A DNA stretch of 9,097 bases, from positions 1 to 9,097 of the forward strand of contig CACZSC010000303.1 of the NCBI GenBank assembly GCA_902783755.1, in the 5' to 3' direction. Both the position numbers and the translations under genes were made by a program. Below, piece by piece: positions 1-5,875 of this stretch. The DNA is from an uncultured Ruminococcus sp. GTDB lineage: Bacteria; Bacillota; Clostridia; Oscillospirales; CAG-272. The first letter of the stretch is position 1; each line of letters opens with the position of its first letter. The notes under the pieces were generated by a model, which worked only from the letters and a program-made list of their open reading frames with translations, had not been told where the DNA came from and did no database searches.

Positions 1-318
1 CCCACGGACCGGAAGGTGAAAGGGACCATACACTGGCTGTCGGCAGAACACTGCAAAAAGACCACGGTGGTCCTCTACGACAGGCTGTTCACGGAGGAGA
101 ACATGAACGACCTTCCGGAAGGAAAGGTCTTCAAGGACTATCTCAATCCCGAATCCGCAGTCGTGAAGGAGAATGCCGTAATCGAGGAAAGCCTGGCGGA
201 GGCGGTCCCCGGAGAGATGTTCCAGTTCGTCAGGACCGGATACTTCACGAGGGACTCGAAGAATCCCGGACAGTTCAACAGATCGGTATCCCTGAAGGAC
301 GGGTTCAAACCGGCATAA
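1..318 (+). CDS. glnS: Glutaminyl-tRNA synthetase, C-terminal fragment
   Basis: This is the 3' end of a gene whose start lies before the window. The frame is open from base 1 and gives about 105 residues ending in TAA. The visible part matches the C-terminal anticodon-binding beta-barrel of class I GlnRS: it opens with RKVKGTIHW, then LYDRLF, a DYLNPES block, FQFVRTGYF and finally FNRSVSLKDG, all in the order found in E. coli GlnS. The enzyme charges tRNA-Gln with glutamine in the cytoplasm. The catalytic Rossmann fold with HIGH and KMSKS motifs would be upstream and cannot be checked. A hairpin terminator follows 12 nt after the stop. An internal GTG at position 16 is not a start, because homology continues upstream of it. 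Confidence 0.95.
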   Translation, partial: PTDRKVKGTIHWLSAEHCKKTTVVLYDRLFTEENMNDLPEGKVFKDYLNPESAVVKENAVIEESLAEAVPGEMFQFVRTGYFTRDSKNPGQFNRSVSLKDGFKPA

Positions 319-330
319 GCAGACAGAAAA

Positions 331-372
331 GGGCAGATGCTCACGTGAGAGCACCTGCCCGTATTTTCTTTT
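331..372. terminator. Bidirectional rho-independent terminator between glnS and the aldolase gene
   Basis: A 12-bp stem (331-342 with 349-360) closes a 6-nt loop. On the plus strand it is followed by a T-rich tail (GTATTTTCTTTTTC) and serves glnS. On the minus strand the tail is TTTTCTGTCT and serves the aldolase gene, which ends 16 nt before the hairpin. The only imperfect pair is A-C in the plus-strand RNA but becomes a G-U wobble in the minus-strand RNA, so the hairpin is slightly better for the minus transcript. Its position between two convergent genes supports use in both directions. Confidence 0.85.
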
Positions 373-376
373 TCCG

Positions 377-1063
377 TTATTTCCCGAGTATATCCAGTAT
401 GGTCTTGTCCCCGTAGATGGTTTCCCAGTCTTTGCAGAAATCGTCTATGGCGTAATATGTCAGGGGATGATACACCAGCATCTCGAACAGATCAGGGTTT
501 ATAGTGACGGCGTCGGCGCCGGTCATTGCCACCTTGTGCACCTGTTCCACGTTCTTGAAGCTTGCGGCCAGGATCTTCGTCTTCACTTCGTTCTTCTTGA
601 ACATGGAGACGATCTCCTCCACCACGTGTACGCCGTCGGAGACGATATTGTCAAGTCTGTTTATGTAGGGAGCCACGAAATCCGCTCCGGCGTTTGCGGC
701 GATAAGGGCCTGCTGCTGGGTGAAGATGGCGGTCATTGTTACGCCTATCCCCTTGTCTTTGCACAGGGCGCAGGCCTTGAGGCCTTCAGCTGTGATGGGG
801 ATCTTTATGAAGAATCTTCCGCCTACCAGGTTCCTGATGGCTTCCGCCTCAGCCAGGATCTGCTTCGCATCGGAAGCGGTGGTCTGCACATGGAGCATCT
901 TATCGGGCCCGATTATCTCGCGGATAGTATATATGATGTTCTTGAAGTCAGACGAATGTTCCTTGGATATTATCGTGGGATTTGTCGTCACTCCCGTTAC
1001 GGGATAGAACTCGCAGCACTTCTTTATGGATTCTATGTTGGCTGTGTCAATAAGGTATTGCAT
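377..1063 (-). CDS. fsa: Fructose-6-phosphate aldolase / transaldolase-like protein (FSA/TalC family)
   Basis: A 228-residue class I aldolase of the small transaldolase family (usual length 210-230), cytoplasmic, forming a TIM barrel. The N terminus (YLIDTANI) and GVTTNPTII are family hallmarks. The Schiff-base lysine is K87 in FIKIPITAEG. Gln60 (HVQTT), Thr111 (MTAIF) and Tyr133 (APYINRLD) match Gln59, Thr109 and Tyr131 of E. coli FsaA. The tyrosine is significant because true transaldolases usually carry phenylalanine there, so cleavage of fructose 6-phosphate to dihydroxyacetone plus glyceraldehyde 3-phosphate, or a related aldol reaction, is favoured over transaldolase. The ATG has GGAGG 6 nt upstream and a strong promoter of its own, so it seems a single-gene unit. 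Subfamily activity is inferred; it could still act as the cell's pentose-phosphate transaldolase. Confidence 0.88.
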   Translation of the reverse strand: MQYLIDTANIESIKKCCEFYPVTGVTTNPTIISKEHSSDFKNIIYTIREIIGPDKMLHVQTTASDAKQILAEAEAIRNLVGGRFFIKIPITAEGLKACALCKDKGIGVTMTAIFTQQQALIAANAGADFVAPYINRLDNIVSDGVHVVEEIVSMFKKNEVKTKILAASFKNVEQVHKVAMTGADAVTINPDLFEMLVYHPLTYYAIDDFCKDWETIYGDKTILDILGK

Positions 1064-1069
1064 GTTACA

Positions 1070-1074
1070 CCTCC
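1070..1074 (-). promoter_or_regulatory. Ribosome binding site of the aldolase gene
   Basis: A perfect GGAGG on the minus strand lies 6 nt before the ATG at 1063 within the context CGGAGGTG. It fixes the start of this gene and, with the promoter at 1094-1122, predicts good expression. Confidence 0.8.
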
Positions 1075-1093
1075 GTTGTTTTATATCATCGGT

Positions 1094-1122
1094 AGTATAT
1101 ACCTGATGCCGGAGCGGTTCAA
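1094..1122 (-). promoter_or_regulatory. Sigma-A-type promoter of the aldolase gene
   Basis: On the minus strand, TTGAAC (1122-1117) and TATACT (1099-1094) are separated by exactly 17 nt. This is a near-consensus -35/-10 pair. Transcription would begin near 1087, giving a short leader of about 24 nt that contains the GGAGG ribosome site at 1070-1074. It implies that the aldolase gene can be transcribed independently of the Nudix gene upstream. Confidence 0.75.
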
Positions 1123-1191
1123 CCAGTAATATGACACAATTTACAAAAACTATCGTCTGAAATTGGTGAAAATCAACATAAAATCACGCAG

Positions 1192-1222
1192 AACGTGTTA
1201 AAATGAACATTTATAACACGTT
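1192..1222. repeat. Inverted repeat between Nudix and aldolase genes
   Basis: Two 9-bp perfect arms, AACGTGTTA (1192-1200) and TAACACGTT (1214-1222), flank a 13-nt AT-rich centre that can add four more pairs. It begins 6 nt downstream of the Nudix stop, and lies about 70 bp upstream of the aldolase -35 box. On the minus strand the tail after the stem is CTGCGTGATTTT, a poor U-tract, so a weak terminator for the Nudix gene or a protein-binding site are both possible. The stem is AT-rich, unlike the two GC-rich terminators elsewhere in the window. Confidence 0.5.
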
Positions 1223-1228
1223 TTCACA

Positions 1229-1717
1229 TTATTCGTGCCATTCTGACTGCGGGATCGGCATGCCGTTTTCTTCAGCCTCCAGCAGGGTTCCCGCGCTGTC
1301 ATATACCAGCTTCATCGTGAAAAACGGGCAGTCGTCTTCTATCTTTCCGAGAAACAGCCGGTCTCCCTCCCAGAGATCGAGCCCGTAGATTTCCTCCTTT
1401 GGGATCCATTCGAGGGTGCCCTCGGAGCATTCGGTCATCTTGCCGGAAAATCTGCCGCATTTGAAAAGAAACATCTGCTCGCATTCGCCCCCTTCGATGA
1501 CGAAGGTCACCACCGAGCGCAGCTTCAGCTCTTCCGGGAAAAGCCCGGTCTCCTCCAGCATCTCGCGCCTCATGCAGTCTTCCGGGGACTCGTTCTCCTC
1601 AAATCCGCCGCCGATGCCTATCCATTTGTCCTTATTTACGTCCTTTTCCTTTTTAACGCGGTGGAGCATGAGATATCTCCCGTCCGATTCCACGTAGCAC
1701 AGAGTCGAATTGCGCAT
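1229..1717 (-). CDS. Nudix hydrolase, MutX-like 8-oxo-dGTP diphosphatase
   Basis: A 162-residue cytoplasmic Nudix protein. The full Nudix box is present at residues 37-59 (G-x5-E-x7-REMLEETGL), with the metal-binding glutamates of REMLEE intact. The flanking sequence follows streptococcal MutX closely: STLCYVE at the N terminus, LMLHRVKKEKDVNKDKWIGIGG before the box (positions 17-37), EGTLEW, WEGDRLF and CPFFTMKLVYD after it. MutX-type enzymes hydrolyse oxidised purine nucleoside triphosphates and so prevent mutation. The start at 1717 is chosen because the homology begins there and AAAGGAAG lies 10 nt upstream; the frame stays open to 2065, but that extension is low-complexity and antisense to the lipoprotein gene. 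It is divergent from that gene. The exact nucleotide substrate is inferred from family resemblance. Confidence 0.88.
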   Translation of the reverse strand: MRNSTLCYVESDGRYLMLHRVKKEKDVNKDKWIGIGGGFEENESPEDCMRREMLEETGLFPEELKLRSVVTFVIEGGECEQMFLFKCGRFSGKMTECSEGTLEWIPKEEIYGLDLWEGDRLFLGKIEDDCPFFTMKLVYDSAGTLLEAEENGMPIPQSEWHE

Positions 1718-1755
1718 TCCGAACCCACTTCCTTTCAGCTGCCAGGGCGCCTTGC

Positions 1756-1784
1756 TTGATTTTTTAACTATTTTGTGATATGAT
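1756..1784 (+). promoter_or_regulatory. Sigma-A-type promoter of the trigger-factor-like lipoprotein gene
   Basis: TTGATT (1756-1761) and TATGAT (1779-1784) are separated by 17 nt. Transcription would start near 1791, leaving a leader of about 70 nt before the ATG at 1863. The -10 box lies inside the perfect palindrome at 1772-1792, so a protein bound there would block RNA polymerase. I found no equally good promoter for the divergent Nudix gene on the other strand. Confidence 0.65.
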
Positions 1785-1792
1785 ATCACAAA
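1772..1792. promoter_or_regulatory. Perfect 21-bp palindrome, probable operator
   Basis: Ten-base arms are exact reverse complements around a single central G at 1782; the left arm is TTTGTGATAT. The site covers the -10 box of the lipoprotein promoter and lies 54 nt upstream of the Nudix start codon. The half-site TTGTGA resembles those of Rex and CRP-family boxes, but in those the TTGTGA/TCACAA halves are 6 nt apart and here they are 7 nt apart, so neither is a clean match. There is no following T-run, so it is not a terminator. The regulator is unknown. Confidence 0.65.
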
Positions 1793-1862
1793 TGTTTTCC
1801 TTAGCGGATATTTTAGCAAGTTATGCAAAAAATAGCAACAATATATTTGGAGACAGAAAATT

Positions 1863-3053
1863 ATGAAGAGATTTTTGATAGTCACTGTTGCCCTGATCGT
1901 CCTTGCGGCGGTAGTGTTCATGACCTCATGCAGCAGCCAGCAGAATACTGACACGACCGATACAAACGATACGTCGGACACCGCTCCGACTCCGGATACG
2001 CAGGACACCTCCGGTAACACGGACACATCCACGGATACCTCGGCAGACGAGGATTTCGTATACATTCCATATGATTACGAGAACAACGATCTGACGCAGT
2101 TCCTTATCCTGGGCCAGTATGACGGGCTTGAAGTGAAAGAGTCCGAAAACGTCAGCCCCATGACGGACGAGGAATTCGAGGAGGCTCTGTACCAGTACCT
2201 CCTCACGTACTATTCGGAGACCGAGGAGCTCACCGAGGGCATAGCTGAGGAAGGGCAGACCGTGAAGGCTGATTTCGCCGGATACAAGGACGGCAATCCC
2301 GTGGACAACACCGCAGCGACGAATGCGGAGATACAGCTCGTGGAGAATTCCGGATTTATCCCGGGGTTCGTTGAGAACTTCATAGGCAAGGCTGTCGGAG
2401 AGACCTTCTCCTTCGACATCCAGTTCCCCGAGGACTACAGAACCGACGCGCTGAAGGGCGAGACCCTCACGTTCGAATGCACTATCAACGCCATTTACGG
2501 CGAGACAAGAGTCCCGGAGCTTGAGGACGTGATCGACGAGAACAGCGGATTCGAATCTCCCGATGAGTTCAGGGAGCTTTACAGGGAATATCTTGACGAG
2601 AACAAATACCAGACGGAGATCACAGAGCTTTACAACATGCTGTGGTCCAGGATAGTGGACGATTCCGAGATCATCGCCTATCCCGAGAATTCCGTCGAGG
2701 ATCTTGACAAGTATACGATCCAGTACTACACGCAGGTGGCCGAAGCATATGACATGACGTTCGACGATTTCCTCGATCAGTACATGCAGATGACGAGGGA
2801 CGAAATCCATGAGATGGACTCCCTTTACATCAAGCAGGACCTGGTGCTGTACAGCCTGGTCAGGGAACTCGGCATTGAGCTGACCGACGAGGAGTACAAC
2901 GCGGGCGTTCAGGCGTATGCCAGCAGCTACGGCGTCGATGTTCAGACGTTCCTGGACGAATACGGGTACACGGAGCTGGATCTGAGAAGCTCGCTTCTCT
3001 ACCAGAAGACCATGGACGAGATCTACTCGAGGATAGTCATAGTCGAGGACTGA
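1863..3053 (+). CDS. Secreted trigger-factor-like peptidyl-prolyl isomerase lipoprotein
   Basis: A 396-residue lipoprotein. Residues 1-22 form a signal peptide (KR, then a hydrophobic core) ending in a lipobox MTSC, with Cys23 the expected lipid anchor. Residues 24-63 are a low-complexity Asp/Thr/Ser linker with about ten DT pairs. Residues 95-212 match the FKBP-type domain of trigger factor (GQTVKADFAGYKDG, FIPGFVENFIGKAVGE, FPEDY, ALKGETLTFECTINAI). Residues 215-396 resemble the alpha-helical trigger-factor C-terminal chaperone domain. The N-terminal ribosome-binding domain is absent. The protein should sit on the outer face of the membrane and help fold exported proteins, by analogy with PrsA; this role is inferred. 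It is strongly acidic. GGAG lies 10 nt upstream of the ATG. It has its own promoter and terminator. Confidence 0.88.
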   Translation: MKRFLIVTVALIVLAAVVFMTSCSSQQNTDTTDTNDTSDTAPTPDTQDTSGNTDTSTDTSADEDFVYIPYDYENNDLTQFLILGQYDGLEVKESENVSPMTDEEFEEALYQYLLTYYSETEELTEGIAEEGQTVKADFAGYKDGNPVDNTAATNAEIQLVENSGFIPGFVENFIGKAVGETFSFDIQFPEDYRTDALKGETLTFECTINAIYGETRVPELEDVIDENSGFESPDEFRELYREYLDENKYQTEITELYNMLWSRIVDDSEIIAYPENSVEDLDKYTIQYYTQVAEAYDMTFDDFLDQYMQMTRDEIHEMDSLYIKQDLVLYSLVRELGIELTDEEYNAGVQAYASSYGVDVQTFLDEYGYTELDLRSSLLYQKTMDEIYSRIVIVED

Positions 3054-3073
3054 CAGCAGGAAAACTAAACAAC

Positions 3074-3109
3074 AAAGGACACATCCGTCAAAAGCGGACG
3101 TGTCCTTTT
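3074..3109. terminator. Bidirectional rho-independent terminator between lipoprotein gene and sugar operon
   Basis: A 14-bp stem (3074-3087 with 3095-3108) with a 7-nt loop holds the GC-rich core GGACAC...GTGTCC. The plus-strand tail is TTTTCTGTTCTG and ends the lipoprotein gene, whose stop is about 20 nt upstream. The minus-strand tail is TTTGTTGTTTAGTTTT and ends the sugar operon, whose last stop is at 3129. The single imperfect pair is A-C in the plus RNA and G-U in the minus RNA, as in the terminator at 331-372. Confidence 0.88.
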
Positions 3110-3128
3110 CTGTTCTGTGAAGCTTATG

Positions 3129-4466
3129 TCAGATGACTCTGATGCCGTTCATCCTGCAGTATTCCGTTATGTTTCTGACATTGTCCCCGTAGGAGATTAT
3201 ATAGTGCTGGCCCATGACCTTGGACGCGAAGTCGCCGGTGTCTGCAAGCTCTATCTTTAGTCCGGGAAGCTGAGGCGCCGGCTTGTCCCAGCCGCATTCC
3301 TCCCAGGTCTCGGGAGTCACGCCCCTGCCTTTCAGCACATGCATGGTGAACTGTCCGTTGAGGCAGGACAGGCGGCACATGGTGAGTTCGCCTTCCTTGA
3401 CCCTTGACACATTGAGCAGTCCCTGTGACAGTTCTCCGAAAGCAGCAGGAAGGATGGTGGTCTCTCCGTCGACTATCTCCTTCGGTACATAATCGGGGAC
3501 TCCCGCGAGGACTCCGTCATCGAAGTACTCGTAGAATTCCAGGTATGCTCCTATCTGTCCCGTGAGCCCGTTCACGATCACCTGGGTTATGTTGCCCATG
3601 CAGTCATTCTCCGGTATGGTGCAAAGACCGTCCTCAGCCAGCAGGGTGAATACCGGAGCGGGCGGGAAGCCGAGGAGCTTCTTGAATCCGTCGACGTCTT
3701 TCAGCGACACGGCCGTATAGCCTCTTTCATCAACAAGCTGCTTCACCGCGAGATAGTATCTTGCGGCTTTTTCGACGGCGCTCCCGTCTGGTTCCCTGAG
3801 GAACTTCCAGCTTCTGATGCGGTCGGTGACGGCTTTTACCTGTGATTCTTTGAGTTTTTCCGCCCGCTGGACGATCTCCAGCATCTCGAAGCATTCTATC
3901 TCGATCCCGAAGGCTCTCTTGACGGCAAGACAGTCATATGTGGTGCCGTAAAGCTGCATGTCGCGGTATCCCATCTGGCCGATCTTGACTTTTCTGAGCT
4001 TTCTTCTGACTTCGGCGGCTTTACAGTACGAGAGCACTTCTCCCACCTTAGAGGGGGTGTTCACCACGTCGTAAACATATTTGAAGGTATATCCCGCGCC
4101 CGCCAGAGCGACGCGCGCGGCGCTGGTGCCTGCCTGGTCAGCGGTAGTGACGAGATGACCGTCCTCGTACCAGCCGCAGAGGCCCCACAGAACGAAGGGC
4201 CTGTGCTTGAACTCCTCGGCGACCTTCATGATGGCGTGAGTCGGGATCCATCCGGCAACGCACAGTACCATCGCGTCAAAATCAACGCCTTTGAAATATT
4301 CCACCGCGCTGTTTACGTAAGTTTCCTCATAGTCGTCCCTTATGGGGAAAAAGGGGAAAACTTCCGCTCCCGCGCTTATCAGGTCGTTACAGGCCTTCCT
4401 GCATTTTCTTTCTATCACCTCTACTGGAGTGTTTACCTCTCCGAATCCGGCAAAAGCTATTCTCAT
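3129..4466 (-). CDS. L-fucose/L-arabinose isomerase-like protein
   Basis: A 445-residue cytoplasmic protein of the FucI/AraA superfamily (related to COG2407), shorter than E. coli FucI (591) or AraA (500). The N-terminal half has Rossmann-like segments (MRIAFAGFGE, AGAEVFPFFPIRDD, FDAMVLCVAGWIPTHAIM, RPFVLWGLCGW). The C-terminal half carries the probable metal-binding site: Glu286 in IPENDCMGNIT, Glu310 in YLEFYEYFDD, and His421 in MGQHYIISYGD near the end, which align in order with the Glu, Glu/Asp and His ligands of AraA and FucI. Such enzymes convert an aldose to a ketose with Mn2+. It is the last gene of the operon; its ATG overlaps the kinase stop by 4 nt (ATGA) and AAAGGAG lies 11 nt upstream. 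With a ketose kinase next to it, it probably makes the kinase's substrate. Sugar specificity is unknown; residue matching was done by eye. Confidence 0.8.
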   Translation of the reverse strand: MRIAFAGFGEVNTPVEVIERKCRKACNDLISAGAEVFPFFPIRDDYEETYVNSAVEYFKGVDFDAMVLCVAGWIPTHAIMKVAEEFKHRPFVLWGLCGWYEDGHLVTTADQAGTSAARVALAGAGYTFKYVYDVVNTPSKVGEVLSYCKAAEVRRKLRKVKIGQMGYRDMQLYGTTYDCLAVKRAFGIEIECFEMLEIVQRAEKLKESQVKAVTDRIRSWKFLREPDGSAVEKAARYYLAVKQLVDERGYTAVSLKDVDGFKKLLGFPPAPVFTLLAEDGLCTIPENDCMGNITQVIVNGLTGQIGAYLEFYEYFDDGVLAGVPDYVPKEIVDGETTILPAAFGELSQGLLNVSRVKEGELTMCRLSCLNGQFTMHVLKGRGVTPETWEECGWDKPAPQLPGLKIELADTGDFASKVMGQHYIISYGDNVRNITEYCRMNGIRVI

Positions 4467-5875
4467 AAGTGACAGATCTCCTTTGTGAGTTTTTCTTTCT
4501 TCATATATTCCCTGTACAGCTTTCCGTAGCTGCCTTCTGGTACTTCATATACTGTATCGGTCTCAACGGCTGCCTGTGCGGCCGATATGCTGTCTTCGTA
4601 TGCGCCTGCGCCTATGCCTGCGAATATGGCGCTGCCAAGACACGCGGTCTCGTCCTCTTTCAGCGTGACCACTTTTCTCCCCGTCACGGCGCTTTTGATA
4701 CGGCACCACAGGGGGCTTCTGGCTCCTCCGCCGATGGATCTTATCTCGCCGGAGTCCGTTCCCATGTACTCAAGGAATTCCCTCACGGTATATGAGACGG
4801 ATTCCATAACAGCCCGTACGAAATGCCCGGTGCCGTGCCTGAGAGTTATGCCGAAGAAGGCTCCGCTGATCATCGGATCGTTTTCGGGCATTACCGTCCC
4901 GCACAGGTGCGGGATGCAGACCACACCTCCGGCTCCTTCGCCCGCTTCCTCGGCGAGCCTGTTCAGCTCATCATATCCGAGACCGGGGCAGCAGGAGTTT
5001 CTGAACCATTCGAGGGTAGCTCCCGCGGTGGGAGCCCACATCATGAGGCAGTAAAGTCCTTTTCTGACATAGTAGGCTGATACGGAAAGGCCTTCATGCC
5101 ATTCCGGCAGTGTGTCGGACAGTGTCGATACGGCAAGGGCGGTACCGGTCATCTCACTGACCATACCTTTTCTTACCATGCCAGCTCCGGTCACGGCGGC
5201 CACCTGGTCCAGGGCGCTGGCAGAAACGCGTATCCCCTTGTATTCGCCTGCCGGCTCCCCGCTCTCGAGAAGGACGGACAGCTGGCTTTCCCTTATTCCG
5301 AGGAAGTCCAGCATCCCGGGTATATACCCGCCGGTGCTGATGTCCATGAGAAGGGAAGAGGAATACAGGGAACGGGATGCCGCGAACCTGCCGGTCAGCC
5401 TGTAGATGATATAGTCCTCGAGAAGGACGTAGTGGGCGACTTTCCCGAATATATCGGGGCTGTTCTCCCTGAGCCAGAGGATCTTCGGCGCCGGGTAACC
5501 GGCGGGTATCTCCGCCTGTCCCGTGAGCTCGTAGATCCCCTTTACCGTGAACCTGTCCTCTATCTCCCTTGCCTGGGCGGCCGCCCTGTTGTCGAGCCAG
5601 ATGATGGCGTTCATCAGGGGTTTCCCGTCCCGGTCGAGCATAATGAGGGTCTCGCCCTGGGTGTCCACCGACATGGCGTCCACGCGGTATTCGGATGTTA
5701 TCCGGCCGAGGACCTTCTCAAATATCTCAAAAAACCTCTCGGCGGGAAATTCGACGCGGTCGCCTTCGGTTATGAGGTCGTAACGTTCCGATTCCGTGCA
5801 CAGCACGTTCCCGTTCTCGTCGTACAGACGGGCCTTGAGGGACGTGGTGCCGAAATCAACCCCGAGCAGGTTCAT
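4463..5875 (-). CDS. FGGY-family carbohydrate kinase (xylulokinase-like)
   Basis: A 470-residue cytoplasmic kinase of normal FGGY length. The first phosphate motif is at residues 5-19 (GVDFGTTSLKARLYD). Trp93, Asp95 and Arg97 in IIWLDNRAA match the sugar-contacting WxDxR segment of xylulokinases. Asp223 in ASALDQVAAVTGAG is the probable catalytic base. The second phosphate motif follows at EMTGTALAVS (241-250), and the adenosine motif at SIGGGARSPLWCRI (380-393), with ETACLGSAIFAG (409-420). It should phosphorylate a ketose or polyol using ATP. The ATG at 5875 overlaps the upstream stop as TGATG; a GTG at 5878 is an alternative start one codon longer. The ribosome site is weak, which suggests reinitiation after the upstream gene. 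The family includes xylulose, ribulose, fuculose, rhamnulose, erythritol and glycerol kinases, so the substrate is not settled. Confidence 0.87.
   Translation of the reverse strand: MNLLGVDFGTTSLKARLYDENGNVLCTESERYDLITEGDRVEFPAERFFEIFEKVLGRITSEYRVDAMSVDTQGETLIMLDRDGKPLMNAIIWLDNRAAAQAREIEDRFTVKGIYELTGQAEIPAGYPAPKILWLRENSPDIFGKVAHYVLLEDYIIYRLTGRFAASRSLYSSSLLMDISTGGYIPGMLDFLGIRESQLSVLLESGEPAGEYKGIRVSASALDQVAAVTGAGMVRKGMVSEMTGTALAVSTLSDTLPEWHEGLSVSAYYVRKGLYCLMMWAPTAGATLEWFRNSCCPGLGYDELNRLAEEAGEGAGGVVCIPHLCGTVMPENDPMISGAFFGITLRHGTGHFVRAVMESVSYTVREFLEYMGTDSGEIRSIGGGARSPLWCRIKSAVTGRKVVTLKEDETACLGSAIFAGIGAGAYEDSISAAQAAVETDTVYEVPEGSYGKLYREYMKKEKLTKEICHL

Noticed and set aside
1772..1792. Palindrome as a classical CRP or Rex binding site
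   Set aside because: The half-sites are spaced 7 nt apart, whereas CRP and Rex sites have 6, so the assignment would be forced; it is kept only as an unassigned operator.
1718..2065. In-frame N-terminal extension of the Nudix gene (start at 2065, 116 more residues)
   Set aside because: The extension runs antisense through the lipoprotein start, is low-complexity (Ser/Val-rich mirror of the DT linker), and shows no Nudix homology; the ATG at 1717 has a ribosome site and matches MutX.
1926..2810. 294-residue open frame on the minus strand over the lipoprotein gene
   Set aside because: It is a shadow of the plus-strand gene, with no recognisable domain and no ribosome site; the sense frame has a clear signal peptide and trigger-factor domains.
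3129..5875. Assignment of kinase plus isomerase as a xylose (xylB/xylA) or fucose (fucK/fucI) pathway
   Set aside because: No XylA-type isomerase, fuculose aldolase or epimerase is present and the isomerase is divergent; family names alone do not fix the sugar.
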